From: Alcanivorax sp.
GTDB taxonomy: Bacteria; Pseudomonadota; Gammaproteobacteria; Pseudomonadales; Alcanivoracaceae
Direction: 5' to 3'
Length of the DNA: 64,000 bases
Assembly: GCF_019431375.1 (NCBI RefSeq)
Contig: NZ_CP080267.1
Coordinates: forward strand, 3,870,540 to 3,934,539
Below are positions 42,392 through 50,718 of this stretch, piece by piece. Positions within the stretch are counted from its first letter, which is position 1. Each line of letters begins with the position of its first letter. The notes below the pieces were generated by a model. That model was not told the origin of the DNA, searched no databases, and saw nothing but the letters and a program-made list of their open reading frames with translations. The position numbers and the translations under genes were made by a program.

Positions 42392-43654
42392 ATGCTGTCT
42401 GGCGAAAAAGCCACAACAAATCGACTGGCGCACAGTGTGACTATTAGCTGGCCACAGACAGTGGCTCGCAAACTGGTGCTGGCGCGACTTAATGCGCTGC
42501 CTCACGGCGCTCTCCGTATTCATGAACCCGATGGCAATCGGGTCATTATCGGCGGCAATTCTTCACATGGTGATGCAGCGATCATTCGCCTGCGTGATTG
42601 GCGCACCTATACCATGATGATGAGTGGCGGTGCCCTGGGCGCGGCAGAAGCTTACATGGAAAAAGGCTGGGATAGCCCGGACCTGGTGGCAGTCATTCGT
42701 TACTTTGCTGCCAACGTAGACGCCATGAAAGCCCTGGAAGGTGGCATGGCATTGTTGTCAAAGCCGGCCCTGAAGGTATTGCATCGCTACAACCGTAATT
42801 CCCTGCAGGGATCCCGTCGCAACATCTCTGCCCACTACGATCTGGGCAATGATTTCTTTAGCCTTTTTCTGGATCGCAGCATGATGTATTCCAGCGCGGT
42901 GTTTCCCCGCCCGGATGCGTCGCTGGAAGAGGCCTCTGATTACAAGCTGGAAAAGATCTGCCAGTATTTGTCACTGGCCCCGGGCATGACCCTGCTGGAA
43001 ATCGGCACTGGCTGGGGCGGTCTCGCCATTCATGCGGCCAAGCATCATGGTGTACAGGTCACCACCACCACTATTTCCCGGGAACAGGCTCGCCATGCCC
43101 GGGAGCGTGTCGTGGAGGAAGGTCTCGAAGACAGGGTGACGGTGCTGGAAGAGGATTATCGCGAGCTCACCGGCCAGTATGATCGGGTGGTGTCCGTAGA
43201 AATGATCGAAGCGGTGGGGGCGGAGTTCCTGCCCGGCTATTTCCAGGTGCTTGGCGAGAGGTTGAAAGCGGATGGCAAGATGGTCTTGCAGGCCATCACG
43301 GTACCGGATCAGCGCTATGAACACGCCTTGAAGCAGGTGGATTTCATCAAGCGCTACATTTTCCCCGGCGGTTTCCTGCCCAGCGTCTCGGTGATGTGCC
43401 AGCACCTGGCAGACCATACCCGCATGGTCGCCACGGAACTCCATGACATCGGCCACGATTACGCCCTGACCTTGCACCACTGGCGCGAACGCTTCCTGGC
43501 GGCCTTGCCAAAAGTCAGGGAGTTGGGCTTTGACGAGCGCTTTATCCGTATGTGGGATTACTACCTCTGTTATTGCGAGGGTGCCTTCCTGGAACGTGCC
43601 ATCAGTACTGTGCATCTGGTGGCAGCCGGCCCCGACTATCGCCCGGCATCTTGA
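42392..43654 (+). CDS. CFA-like SAM-dependent fatty-acyl methyltransferase
   Basis: From ATG 42392 the product is 420 residues, with a CFA synthase domain: ISAHYDLGNDFFSLFLD, MTLLEIGTGWGGLAIHAA (SAM motif I), VSVEMIEAVG and CYCEGAFLERAI. Compared by eye with E. coli Cfa, the bicarbonate-pocket residues Glu239, Tyr317 and Cys354 are kept. Cys139 is replaced by Ser (MMYSSAVF), and His266 by Gln (VLQAI). Such changes fit UfaM-like enzymes that methylate unsaturated chains rather than close a cyclopropane. It ends the light operon. Confidence 0.87.
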   Translation: MLSGEKATTNRLAHSVTISWPQTVARKLVLARLNALPHGALRIHEPDGNRVIIGGNSSHGDAAIIRLRDWRTYTMMMSGGALGAAEAYMEKGWDSPDLVAVIRYFAANVDAMKALEGGMALLSKPALKVLHRYNRNSLQGSRRNISAHYDLGNDFFSLFLDRSMMYSSAVFPRPDASLEEASDYKLEKICQYLSLAPGMTLLEIGTGWGGLAIHAAKHHGVQVTTTTISREQARHARERVVEEGLEDRVTVLEEDYRELTGQYDRVVSVEMIEAVGAEFLPGYFQVLGERLKADGKMVLQAITVPDQRYEHALKQVDFIKRYIFPGGFLPSVSVMCQHLADHTRMVATELHDIGHDYALTLHHWRERFLAALPKVRELGFDERFIRMWDYYLCYCEGAFLERAISTVHLVAAGPDYRPAS

Positions 43655-43661
43655 AAAGCCG

Positions 43662-43717
43662 CCCGTCCGGGCGCATTTTAACTATCAAGGGTATTTGTGT
43701 GGCGCCGTTTCGGCGCC
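43662..43717 (+). terminator. Two GC hairpins after the light operon
   Basis: CGCCCG / CGGGCG with a 2-nt loop, followed by CATTTTAA, lies about 10 bp after the operon stop. A perfect GGCGCCG / CGGCGCC hairpin with TTT loop follows at 43701-43717. The first has a short T-run and is the better terminator candidate. The second may belong to the nadA leader. Confidence 0.5.
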
Positions 43718-43801
43718 GCGTTGTGGTATTATGCCCGCCCTGATTTCCTGGTTGTTACCTAAGTTATTGATATCAGGGGGAAACCCCGGGCGGTGAAGCC
43801 A

Positions 43802-44851
43802 ATGACAGCAGAGGCACAAGCACTGGTACAGGCCCACCTGGCCAAGGTGGAACACGAAGACTCCCTCAGCGAGGAGCAACGTGCATCCTACCGTCAGCGC
43901 ATTAAGGAATTGTTACGCCAGCGCGACGCGGTACTGGTGGCCCACTATTACACCGATCCTGAAATCCAGTCTTTGGCGGAAGAAACCGGCGGCTGCGTGT
44001 CCGATTCCCTGGAAATGGCCCGCTTTGGCAAGGAACACCCGGCATCCACCCTGATTGTGGCCGGGGTCAAGTTCATGGGCGAGACCGCCAAGATTCTCAG
44101 CCCGGAAAAACGCGTTTTCATGCCCACCCTGGAAGCGACCTGCTCCCTGGATATCGGTTGTCCGGAAGACGAGTTTGCCGATTTCTGCGATCAGCATCCG
44201 GACCGCACCGTGGTGGTGTATGCCAATACCTCGGCGGCGGTGAAGGCCCGGGCCGATTGGGTGGTGACCTCTTCCATTGCGGTGGAGCTGATCGAGCATC
44301 TGGACCGCAACGGCGAAAAGATTCTCTGGGCCCCGGACAAGCACCTGGGCAGCTATGTGCGGGACAAGGCCGGTGCCGATGTACTGTGCTGGGACGGCGC
44401 CTGTATCGTGCACGAGGAATTCAAGGCCAAGGGCCTGCAGGATCTGAAAGCGGCCTACCCGGACGCTGCCATTCTGGTACATCCGGAGTCACCGGCGCCG
44501 GTGGTGGAAATGGCGGATGTGGTGGGCTCCACCTCGCAGCTGATCAAGGCTGCCTGCGAGATGGATAACGATACCTTCATCGTCGCCACCGACAAGGGCA
44601 TCTTCTACAAGATGCAGCAACTGGCGCCGGGAAAAACGTTCCTGGAAGCGCCCACTGCCGGTTCCGGTGCCACCTGTCGCAGCTGTGCCCACTGTCCGTG
44701 GATGGCTATGAACGGTTTGCAGAACATGCTGGCGGTGCTGGAAGACGACAATGGCATGGGCCAGGAAATCTTTGTGGACCCGGACCTGGCGGAAAAAGCC
44801 ATGGTGCCGCTTAACCGCATGCTGGACTTTGGCAAGTCGCTGAAGTCGTAA
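43802..44851 (+). CDS. nadA: Quinolinate synthase NadA
   Basis: NadA condenses iminoaspartate with dihydroxyacetone phosphate to quinolinate for NAD synthesis, using a 4Fe-4S cluster. The 349-residue product from ATG 43802 starts MTAEAQALVQAHL, as in Pseudomonas. It has VLVAHYYTDPEIQ, GCVSDSLEMA, ATCSLDIGCP, CWDGACIVHEEF and TCRSCAHCPWM, which together hold the cluster cysteines. GTG at 43793 is an alternative start. A strong terminator follows. Confidence 0.95.
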   Translation: MTAEAQALVQAHLAKVEHEDSLSEEQRASYRQRIKELLRQRDAVLVAHYYTDPEIQSLAEETGGCVSDSLEMARFGKEHPASTLIVAGVKFMGETAKILSPEKRVFMPTLEATCSLDIGCPEDEFADFCDQHPDRTVVVYANTSAAVKARADWVVTSSIAVELIEHLDRNGEKILWAPDKHLGSYVRDKAGADVLCWDGACIVHEEFKAKGLQDLKAAYPDAAILVHPESPAPVVEMADVVGSTSQLIKAACEMDNDTFIVATDKGIFYKMQQLAPGKTFLEAPTAGSGATCRSCAHCPWMAMNGLQNMLAVLEDDNGMGQEIFVDPDLAEKAMVPLNRMLDFGKSLKS

Positions 44852-44870
44852 GGGTATGACAATGAAATAA

Positions 44871-44896
44871 GGCGGCACCGTGTGCCGCCTTTTTTT
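44871..44896 (+). terminator. nadA terminator
   Basis: GGCGGCAC (44871-44878) pairs perfectly with GTGCCGCC (44882-44889) over a 3-nt loop and is followed by seven T. It lies 19 bp after the nadA stop. Confidence 0.93.
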
Positions 44897-44921
44897 GTTG
44901 GACCTGGCCTGTGTTCGCTTC

Positions 44922-45003
44922 GTTGGAGCTTTGCGTGCAAAGCGAAGATTCCAGAGGGCACCGGGGCTGATAGAATCCTTCGCCTTGCAAGCAAGGCTCC
45001 AAC
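44922..45003. repeat. REP-type inverted element (GTTGGAGC arms)
   Basis: GTTGGAGCTTTGCGTGCAAAG... at 44922-44946 is inverted at 44979-45003 with 22 of 25 positions matching. Each arm holds a small palindrome (CTTTGC / GCAAAG or CCTTGC / GCAAGG). The two arms differ by paired changes that keep their own palindromes. The element lies in the convergent gap between nadA and the M48 protease gene, after the nadA terminator. Confidence 0.75.
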
Positions 45004-45027
45004 GGGGCGGTCAAATGCTCCGACGTC

Positions 45028-46458
45028 TCAGAATTCTTCTTCTGATAGCGCCTTCATGGTTTGCAGTCGGCCAGTCAGCTTGCTGTAAAGGGCAAAATCA
45101 TTCTCGGCATCACGCAGGGCGTATTGCATCTGTTGCATGGCCTGCTGGTCTCTGCCACGCAGGAACTGGCTCTCAGCTCGTGCATGCAGGGCTCGGACCT
45201 TGTCGCCGCTATTGCCATAGGCGTCGGCAGCCAGATCCCAGATATAGGGGTTGTTGGGACGCTGGCTGAGCAAAGGCTTGAGTACCGGAAGCGCCTTGGC
45301 CGGTTGTTCACTTCGCAACAATGCCTTGCTCATCAGAATGGACGCGGGGTAATTGTCCGGAGACAGATCCAGTACTCGCTCAGCCTGGCTGATGGCTCGA
45401 GCATAATCCCCTTCGTCCAGTGCCACCTCCACCAGCCCTAGCCGGAACCACAGCTGGTCCGGGTGTTCCTCGGCCAGCGCTTGCATGATTTTTCTGGCCT
45501 GGTCAAAGCGGTCGGCACGCAGATAACTCAGTGCCAGCCCGTAACGGGCTGCCTGCAAGGCCAGGGCATTACGTTCGTTGCTGTATCGCTGGAAGTGGTC
45601 GATGGCGTGATTGTCGCCCTGAATAAAGGCAGCTTGGAGTCGGGCCTGCACCAGAAGAAAATGTAATGAGGAATTCATTCGTGGTGAGGGCAGGGAACGT
45701 GCCCGGGAGCGGCTGTCGGCGATACGACTTTCGGTCACCGGGTGAGTGAGCAGAAATTCGGGAGGGTCGCCGGCAAAGCGCTGGTTATTGTGCATACGCT
45801 CAAAGAACCGTGGCATGGCATCCGGGTCCATACCGGCGGCGGCCAGAGTCTGCATGCCCACCCGGTCCGCTTCCCGTTCGTTCTGGCGGGAATAGGCCAG
45901 TTGCGCCTGGATGGCTCCGGCCTGGGTGGCGGCGATGCCGGCCATACCCGCTTCGCCATCGCCGGCAATGGCCACCGCCAGACTGGCGAGCATGGCGGCC
46001 AGTACCGCGGTATTCATCTTCTTGGAATCCAGGTAACGGCGGGCGAAATGCCGCTGGCTCACGTGGGCAATTTCGTGGGCCACCACGCCGCCTACTTCGT
46101 CTTCGTCGCGGGCATTGAGGAACAGCCCGGCGTTAAGACCGATCACCCCGCCGGGTACCGCAAAGGCGTTAATCTGGCGGCTGTTGATGACCACGATTTC
46201 CAGATTGGGCTCTTTCAGATCGCTGTAGGAGGCAAGGCGGTAGACCAGGCTTTCCACATACTCCTGTACCAGCGGATCGGACATGATTGAGGTCTGCCCA
46301 CGCAGGCCGCGCAGCCAGCTCCTGCCCAGCCGGTATTCCTGGTCGGCGGACATAAGCGCGGCAGTAGGGTCACCGAGAACCGGCAAGTCGTCGTTGGCGC
46401 TGGTGGCTGCCAGGGTGCAACAACTCATCAATAAGAGCGTGCGTAGCAAAAACTTCAA
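45028..46458 (-). CDS. bepA: Periplasmic M48 metalloprotease with TPR tail, BepA-like
   Basis: BepA is a periplasmic protease and chaperone for outer-membrane protein and LptD assembly. The TTG at 46456-46458 follows a GGGAG ribosome site and gives a 476-residue precursor with signal peptide LKFLLRTLLLMSCCTLAATSA. The zinc motif is HEIAH in VVAHEIAHVSQRHF, and the second metal ligand lies in NEREADRVG. TPR repeats fill the C-terminal half. A GTG start at 46494 would put 12 polar residues before the signal and lacks a ribosome site. Confidence 0.9.
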   Translation of the reverse strand: MKFLLRTLLLMSCCTLAATSANDDLPVLGDPTAALMSADQEYRLGRSWLRGLRGQTSIMSDPLVQEYVESLVYRLASYSDLKEPNLEIVVINSRQINAFAVPGGVIGLNAGLFLNARDEDEVGGVVAHEIAHVSQRHFARRYLDSKKMNTAVLAAMLASLAVAIAGDGEAGMAGIAATQAGAIQAQLAYSRQNEREADRVGMQTLAAAGMDPDAMPRFFERMHNNQRFAGDPPEFLLTHPVTESRIADSRSRARSLPSPRMNSSLHFLLVQARLQAAFIQGDNHAIDHFQRYSNERNALALQAARYGLALSYLRADRFDQARKIMQALAEEHPDQLWFRLGLVEVALDEGDYARAISQAERVLDLSPDNYPASILMSKALLRSEQPAKALPVLKPLLSQRPNNPYIWDLAADAYGNSGDKVRALHARAESQFLRGRDQQAMQQMQYALRDAENDFALYSKLTGRLQTMKALSEEEF

Positions 46459-46565
46459 GTAGGTGCTCCCGTGATTATTTGTGCTGGCCGACACAGGCCG
46501 GCCCTTATTCCATAGCCGGGTTGTGACTATAATGCCGGTAGACTAGAGACGAATGAAGCGCCCGT

Positions 46566-46814
46566 ATGAGCGATCAGCCTATCGACCTGCAGATTGATGC
46601 CTCCAGCCTGCAATGTCCCATGCCATTGCTGAAGACCCGGCAGGCGCTGAGGCATCTGAAACCGGGGCAACTACTGGAGGTCATCGCCACCGACGCCGCT
46701 TCCGCCGACGACATTCCTGCCTATTTGAGACAATCCTGCCACGAGCTGGTTCGCATGGACGAAAATAAGGGCCACTATGCCTTTGTGATTCGCCGCGGCG
46801 AACAGGAGAGCTGA
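46566..46814 (+). CDS. tusA: TusA-family sulfurtransferase
   Basis: The 82-residue protein has the TusA/SirA fold with the active-site CPMPLLKTRQAL and the downstream SADDIPAYLRQSCHE. TusA relays persulfide sulfur to tRNA thiolation and molybdenum-cofactor pathways. It overlaps the permease gene by one base (TGATG), an association common in Pseudomonas-type genomes. Small TusA paralogues exist, so the exact target of sulfur transfer is open. Confidence 0.88.
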   Translation: MSDQPIDLQIDASSLQCPMPLLKTRQALRHLKPGQLLEVIATDAASADDIPAYLRQSCHELVRMDENKGHYAFVIRRGEQES

Positions 46815-47905
46815 TGTTACGTATCCTCAAGAACTGGTCCGAAAAGTACTTCTCCGACGAGGAGGCGGTGTATCTGCTGGTGGTATTGCTGGCCGCCGGA
46901 CTGGTGATCCTGTTTTTCGGTGGCATGCTGGCGCCGGTGCTGGCCGCCATTGTGATTGCCTACCTGATGCAGGGACTGGTGGCCGGGCTGGAGCGCAAGG
47001 GCATGCGGCGTCTGCTGGCAGTAAACCTGGTGTTCACCCTGTTCCTGGGTTTGCTGATCGCCACCCTGGTGGTATTGCTGCCCATGGTCTGGCGCCAGAC
47101 CTTGCTACTGGTGCAGGACCAGTTACCCCATTTGCTCAAGAACGGAGAAAGCTGGCTGAGGCAGTTGCCGGAACATTACCCGGAAGTGATCTCCATGGAG
47201 CAGGTCAATTCCATCGTTGCGGTAATCCAGCGACAGGTGGCAGAAGCCGGTCAGGGGGTGCTGACACTGTCGCTGGCGTCCATCCCCAACCTGGTGGAGG
47301 TAATGGTCTTTCTGGTGTTGTTGCCGTTGCTGGTGTTCTTTTTCCTCAAGGATAGGGAAGCGATTACCAGCTGGATGATGCGCTTCTTGCCACGGCGTCG
47401 CCGGATTCTTGATCATGTCTGGCATGAAATGGATGACCAGATTGCCAACTATGTGCGCGGCAAGGCCATCGAGATATTGTTGGTGGGCAGCGTCACCTTC
47501 ATCGCGTTCCTGTTGCTGGGCATGCACTACACCGTACTGTTGGCGGTGCTGGTGGGGCTGTCCGTGGTGGTGCCCTACATCGGTGCTACCGTGGTGACAC
47601 TGCCGGTGGCTGTAGCTGCCTATGTACAGTTTGGCTGGAGTGGGGACTTTGCTCTGGTGATGGTGATTTACGGTGTCATCCAGTTTATTGATGGCAATAT
47701 TCTGGTGCCGCTATTGTTCTCCGAGGCGGTGAACCTGCACCCGGTGGCGATCATTACTGCCATCCTGCTGTTCGGTGGCCTGTGGGGCCTGTGGGGTGTC
47801 TTCTTTGCCATTCCCCTGGCGACCCTGATCAAGGCGGTGATCAATGCCTGGCCCAGGCAAGCGGATTACCCTGATGCGGAGGGGAAGGAGCAGGTGGCCC
47901 CATGA
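46814..47905 (+). CDS. perM: AI-2E family transporter, PerM type
   Basis: The 363-residue inner-membrane protein has about eight hydrophobic segments, including YLLVVLLAAGLVILFFGGML at the start and a C-terminal pair with IYGVIQFIDGNILVPLLFSEAV and the conserved FGGLWGLWGVFFAIPLATL. This is the UPF0118/AI-2E exporter family, called PerM in E. coli. The substrate is unknown. It is coupled to tusA and followed by a terminator. Confidence 0.9.
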   Translation: MLRILKNWSEKYFSDEEAVYLLVVLLAAGLVILFFGGMLAPVLAAIVIAYLMQGLVAGLERKGMRRLLAVNLVFTLFLGLLIATLVVLLPMVWRQTLLLVQDQLPHLLKNGESWLRQLPEHYPEVISMEQVNSIVAVIQRQVAEAGQGVLTLSLASIPNLVEVMVFLVLLPLLVFFFLKDREAITSWMMRFLPRRRRILDHVWHEMDDQIANYVRGKAIEILLVGSVTFIAFLLLGMHYTVLLAVLVGLSVVVPYIGATVVTLPVAVAAYVQFGWSGDFALVMVIYGVIQFIDGNILVPLLFSEAVNLHPVAIITAILLFGGLWGLWGVFFAIPLATLIKAVINAWPRQADYPDAEGKEQVAP

Positions 47906-47918
47906 CCGGATTAGATCA

Positions 47919-47942
47919 GGGGCGCCTTTGCGCCCCTTTTTT
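47919..47942. terminator. Terminator between perM and bcp
   Basis: GGGGCGC (47919-47925) pairs with GCGCCCC (47930-47936) over CTTT and is followed by six T. It lies in the short convergent gap of 46 bp. Confidence 0.9.
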
Positions 47943-47951
47943 AGGGGTTTC

Positions 47952-48428
47952 CTAGATACCCAGTTCGTCCAGCTCCGCCAGCAGATCTTCGTGATGGCTC
48001 TTGGTTTTGAACTTGTCCATCACCTTTGCCAACTTGCCGTCCTTGCCGACAATAAAGGTAGTGCGGATGAGTCCCATGAACTCCTTGCCCATGAACTTTT
48101 TCATGCCCCAGCAACCGTATTTTTCTGCGATGGCGTGATCCTCGTCGGATAGCAGGGTGAAGTTCAGGTCATGCTTGTCGATAAACTTGGGCAGGCGTGC
48201 CACCGGGTCCGGGCTGATGCCGAAAACGATCACGCCACGTTTTTCCAGCTCGGCTTTGGTATCGCGAATGCCACAGGCCTGGGTGGTACAACCCGGGGTG
48301 AGTGCCTTGGGGTAGAAGAAAATTACCACCGGGTTCTTGCCCTTGAAGGATTTCAATTCAACCAGGTTGCCGTCCTGATCGGGTAGTTTGAAGTTGGGGG
48401 CCAGATTACCAATTTTGGGATGTGCCAT
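47952..48428 (-). CDS. bcp: Thiol peroxidase Bcp (peroxiredoxin Q)
   Basis: The 158-residue peroxiredoxin reduces hydroperoxides with a peroxidatic Cys in the motif FFYPKALTPGCTTQACGIRD. The second Cys five residues on is the resolving one, as in E. coli Bcp. GWGMKKF-like and TTFIVGKDGK phrases complete the fold. It is transcribed with gcvR just upstream, in the same order as in many gammaproteobacteria. Confidence 0.94.
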   Translation of the reverse strand: MAHPKIGNLAPNFKLPDQDGNLVELKSFKGKNPVVIFFYPKALTPGCTTQACGIRDTKAELEKRGVIVFGISPDPVARLPKFIDKHDLNFTLLSDEDHAIAEKYGCWGMKKFMGKEFMGLIRTTFIVGKDGKLAKVMDKFKTKSHHEDLLAELDELGI

Positions 48429-48494
48429 ATCGGGTCCGCTTCTCTTTCATGGTGTGGATGGTTTTGCCGTATGAGTGAAACGCTCAGTGGTTCC

Positions 48495-49022
48495 CTAGCG
48501 TTTCGGGGTCATGGTGGCGTCCAGATTGCGTGCTTCGCAGAAATCCAGGAAGGCGTCACGCAATTCGGCCACCGATTGTTCTGCGTTCATGCTCAGTACC
48601 AGGTGAAGGCTGAACATGCGGGTGCCGGTATGGGGCGCGGCATAGGTACCGGTGTGCAGGTCATCGATGTTGATGCTGCGTCGGGAAAAGAAATTGGCGA
48701 TTTCGTGGACGATGCCCGGATTGTCCATGGCCACCACTTCCACCTCGTAGGGCAGGGCGCGGGCCTGCAGGTCGCGGGGACGGGTACGCTTGAGGGTGAT
48801 CAGCAGGTCCAGTTCGCTGGCCAGATTGTCCCGGTCCGCTTCCAGCTGATCCAGGGTGGCGTCACTGCCGGACACCAGCATCAGCACGGCAAACTCGCCA
48901 CCCAGCACGGTCATGCGAGAGTCGAGGATATTGCCATTGTGTTCCAGTACTGCCCGGGACAGGGATTCCACAATGCCCGGGCGGTCTGAACCCAGGGCCG
49001 AGATAACGATGAGTTGTTCCAT
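48495..49022 (-). CDS. gcvR: Glycine cleavage system regulator GcvR-like, two ACT domains
   Basis: From the ATG at 49020-49022, with GGAGC ahead, the product is 175 residues. It has one ACT domain at LIVISALGSDRPGIVESLSRAV and a second at EVEVVAMDNPGIVHEIANFF. GcvR binds GcvA and antagonises activation of the glycine cleavage operon. Members near dapA and bcp are usual. A longer frame to 49088 has no ribosome site. Regulatory target is by homology. Confidence 0.88.
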   Translation of the reverse strand: MEQLIVISALGSDRPGIVESLSRAVLEHNGNILDSRMTVLGGEFAVLMLVSGSDATLDQLEADRDNLASELDLLITLKRTRPRDLQARALPYEVEVVAMDNPGIVHEIANFFSRRSINIDDLHTGTYAAPHTGTRMFSLHLVLSMNAEQSVAELRDAFLDFCEARNLDATMTPKR

Positions 49023-49218
49023 GATGCGCTCCGCAGGCATTGCCGTATTGTTTGGTGAGAGTTTAGAGGTTGCAGGTTTTTTCTGCACGGGTGCAGAGGC
49101 CCGGCATCTGGCGTCCAGCGTTTTCGAGGTTTACCATAGCGCCCTTCACCCGACGACAGGGTCCGGTGCACCGGAATAATCGCGATTGCGCCCCATTGGC
49201 GCAAAACAGGAGACAGGC

Positions 49219-50103
49219 ATGATCCGTGGCAGCATTGTAGCGCTGGTAACCCCCATGCGCTCAGACGGAGCAGTGGACTGGGAGCGCTTGCGCGCCCTGG
49301 TGGACTGGCATGTGGAGCAGGGCACCCACGCCATCGTGGCGGTGGGCACCACGGGCGAATCCGCCACCCTGGGTTTTGAAGAGCACGACAGTGTGATCCG
49401 TGAGGTGGTGGCCGTGGCCAAGGGCCGTATCCCGGTGATCGCCGGTACCGGCGCCAACAACACTGAAGAAGCCATCCGCCTGACCCGTGACGCCAAGCGT
49501 GACGGCGCCGATGCCTGCCTGTTGGTAACGCCTTACTACAACAAACCGCCCCAGGAGGGCCTCTACCAGCATTATCTGGCGGTGGCCCGGGCGGTGGATA
49601 TTCCGCAAATTCTCTACAATGTGCCCGGCCGTACCGCCTGTGATCTGTTGCCGGAAACCGTGGAGCGGCTGAGCAAGGTGCCCAACATCATCGGCATCAA
49701 GGAAGCTACCGGCAATCTGGAGCGGGCCCGGGAAATCCGTGAGCGTTGCGGCGATGATTTCATGCTCTATTCCGGCGATGACGCTACCGCCATGGATTTC
49801 ATCCTGGCCGGTGGCCACGGTGATATCTCGGTAACTGCCAACGTGGCGCCAGCCAAGATGGCCGCCATGTGCGAAGCCGCCCTGGCGGGTGACGCGGATC
49901 AGGCCCGAGCACTGAATGCGGAACTTGAGCCCCTTCATCGTGATCTGTTTATTGAAGCCAATCCGATCCCGGTGAAATGGGCACTGTATGAAATGGGCCT
50001 GATTGACCTTGGTATCCGCCTGCCGCTGGTGCCGCTGTCAGAAGCGGCTCAGCCGCGGTTGCGTGAGACCATGCGCCAATGCGGCCTGCTGGAGGTTAAA
50101 TGA
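49219..50103 (+). CDS. dapA: 4-hydroxy-tetrahydrodipicolinate synthase
   Basis: DapA condenses pyruvate with aspartate semialdehyde, the first step of lysine/diaminopimelate synthesis. The start ATG 49219 has an AGGAGA site and yields 294 residues. It contains GTTGESATL, YNVPGRTACDL with the catalytic Tyr, and the Schiff-base Lys in IIGIKEATGNL. The stop overlaps bamC by 4 nt. Confidence 0.97.
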   Translation: MIRGSIVALVTPMRSDGAVDWERLRALVDWHVEQGTHAIVAVGTTGESATLGFEEHDSVIREVVAVAKGRIPVIAGTGANNTEEAIRLTRDAKRDGADACLLVTPYYNKPPQEGLYQHYLAVARAVDIPQILYNVPGRTACDLLPETVERLSKVPNIIGIKEATGNLERAREIRERCGDDFMLYSGDDATAMDFILAGGHGDISVTANVAPAKMAAMCEAALAGDADQARALNAELEPLHRDLFIEANPIPVKWALYEMGLIDLGIRLPLVPLSEAAQPRLRETMRQCGLLEVK

Positions 50104-50714
50104 AGAAAGCGGCGTTAATGCTCGCCCTGGTGGTATCCGCAGCATCCGGTTGTAGCTGGTTACCGGACAGCAGCCTGAATTACCGCAATGCGCAAGTGCT
50201 GGAGCCTATTCAGGTCCCGGAAGATGGCGTATTCATCGGCGAGCAGCCGCTTTATTCTGTGCCCCGCCAGGAAGAACGCCTGGTGGGCCGTGGTGAAGAC
50301 GAAAAACGCTTTACCGTGCCCAAGCCGCCACAGCTGGTGGTGCTGGGCAGTGCTGACGATGAGGAGTCACAGCAGCCGGCTCCCAAGGATGCGTCTTCCA
50401 AAGCGATACTGGCCCGTGATGGCAACGGTTACCCGATTATCATGATGTCTACCCGCTTTGCCTGGGCCTGGGAATACGTGGGAGAGGCTCTGGCTAACAC
50501 GGATCTGAAGATAAGCGATCGGGACCGTGAAGTGGGCATTTATTACCTGAAAGTCCCTGCGCGCTATACCCTTGGTGCCAAGACCGCCCAGCTGAAACTG
50601 AGCCATACCACCAATGGTATCCAGGTGGCAGTGTTGAATGAGGAAGGCTCCGCGCTGGTGGAAAAGACCCCGGGGCAGGCTATTCTCGAACGCATTTTTG
50701 AAGAACTGAATTAA
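50100..50714 (+). CDS. bamC: Outer-membrane assembly lipoprotein BamC, short form
   Basis: The 204-residue product follows dapA directly, as nlpB/bamC does in E. coli. It has a lipoprotein signal with the cysteine in AASGCSWLPD and then the flexible stretch that binds BamD (LNYRNAQVLEPIQVPEDG). One helix-grip domain follows (ILARDGNGYPIIMMSTRFAWAW). E. coli BamC has 344 residues and two such domains, so the second appears absent here. Position and N-terminus support the call. Confidence 0.85.
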   Translation: MKKAALMLALVVSAASGCSWLPDSSLNYRNAQVLEPIQVPEDGVFIGEQPLYSVPRQEERLVGRGEDEKRFTVPKPPQLVVLGSADDEESQQPAPKDASSKAILARDGNGYPIIMMSTRFAWAWEYVGEALANTDLKISDRDREVGIYYLKVPARYTLGAKTAQLKLSHTTNGIQVAVLNEEGSALVEKTPGQAILERIFEELN

Positions 50715-50718
50715 GTCT

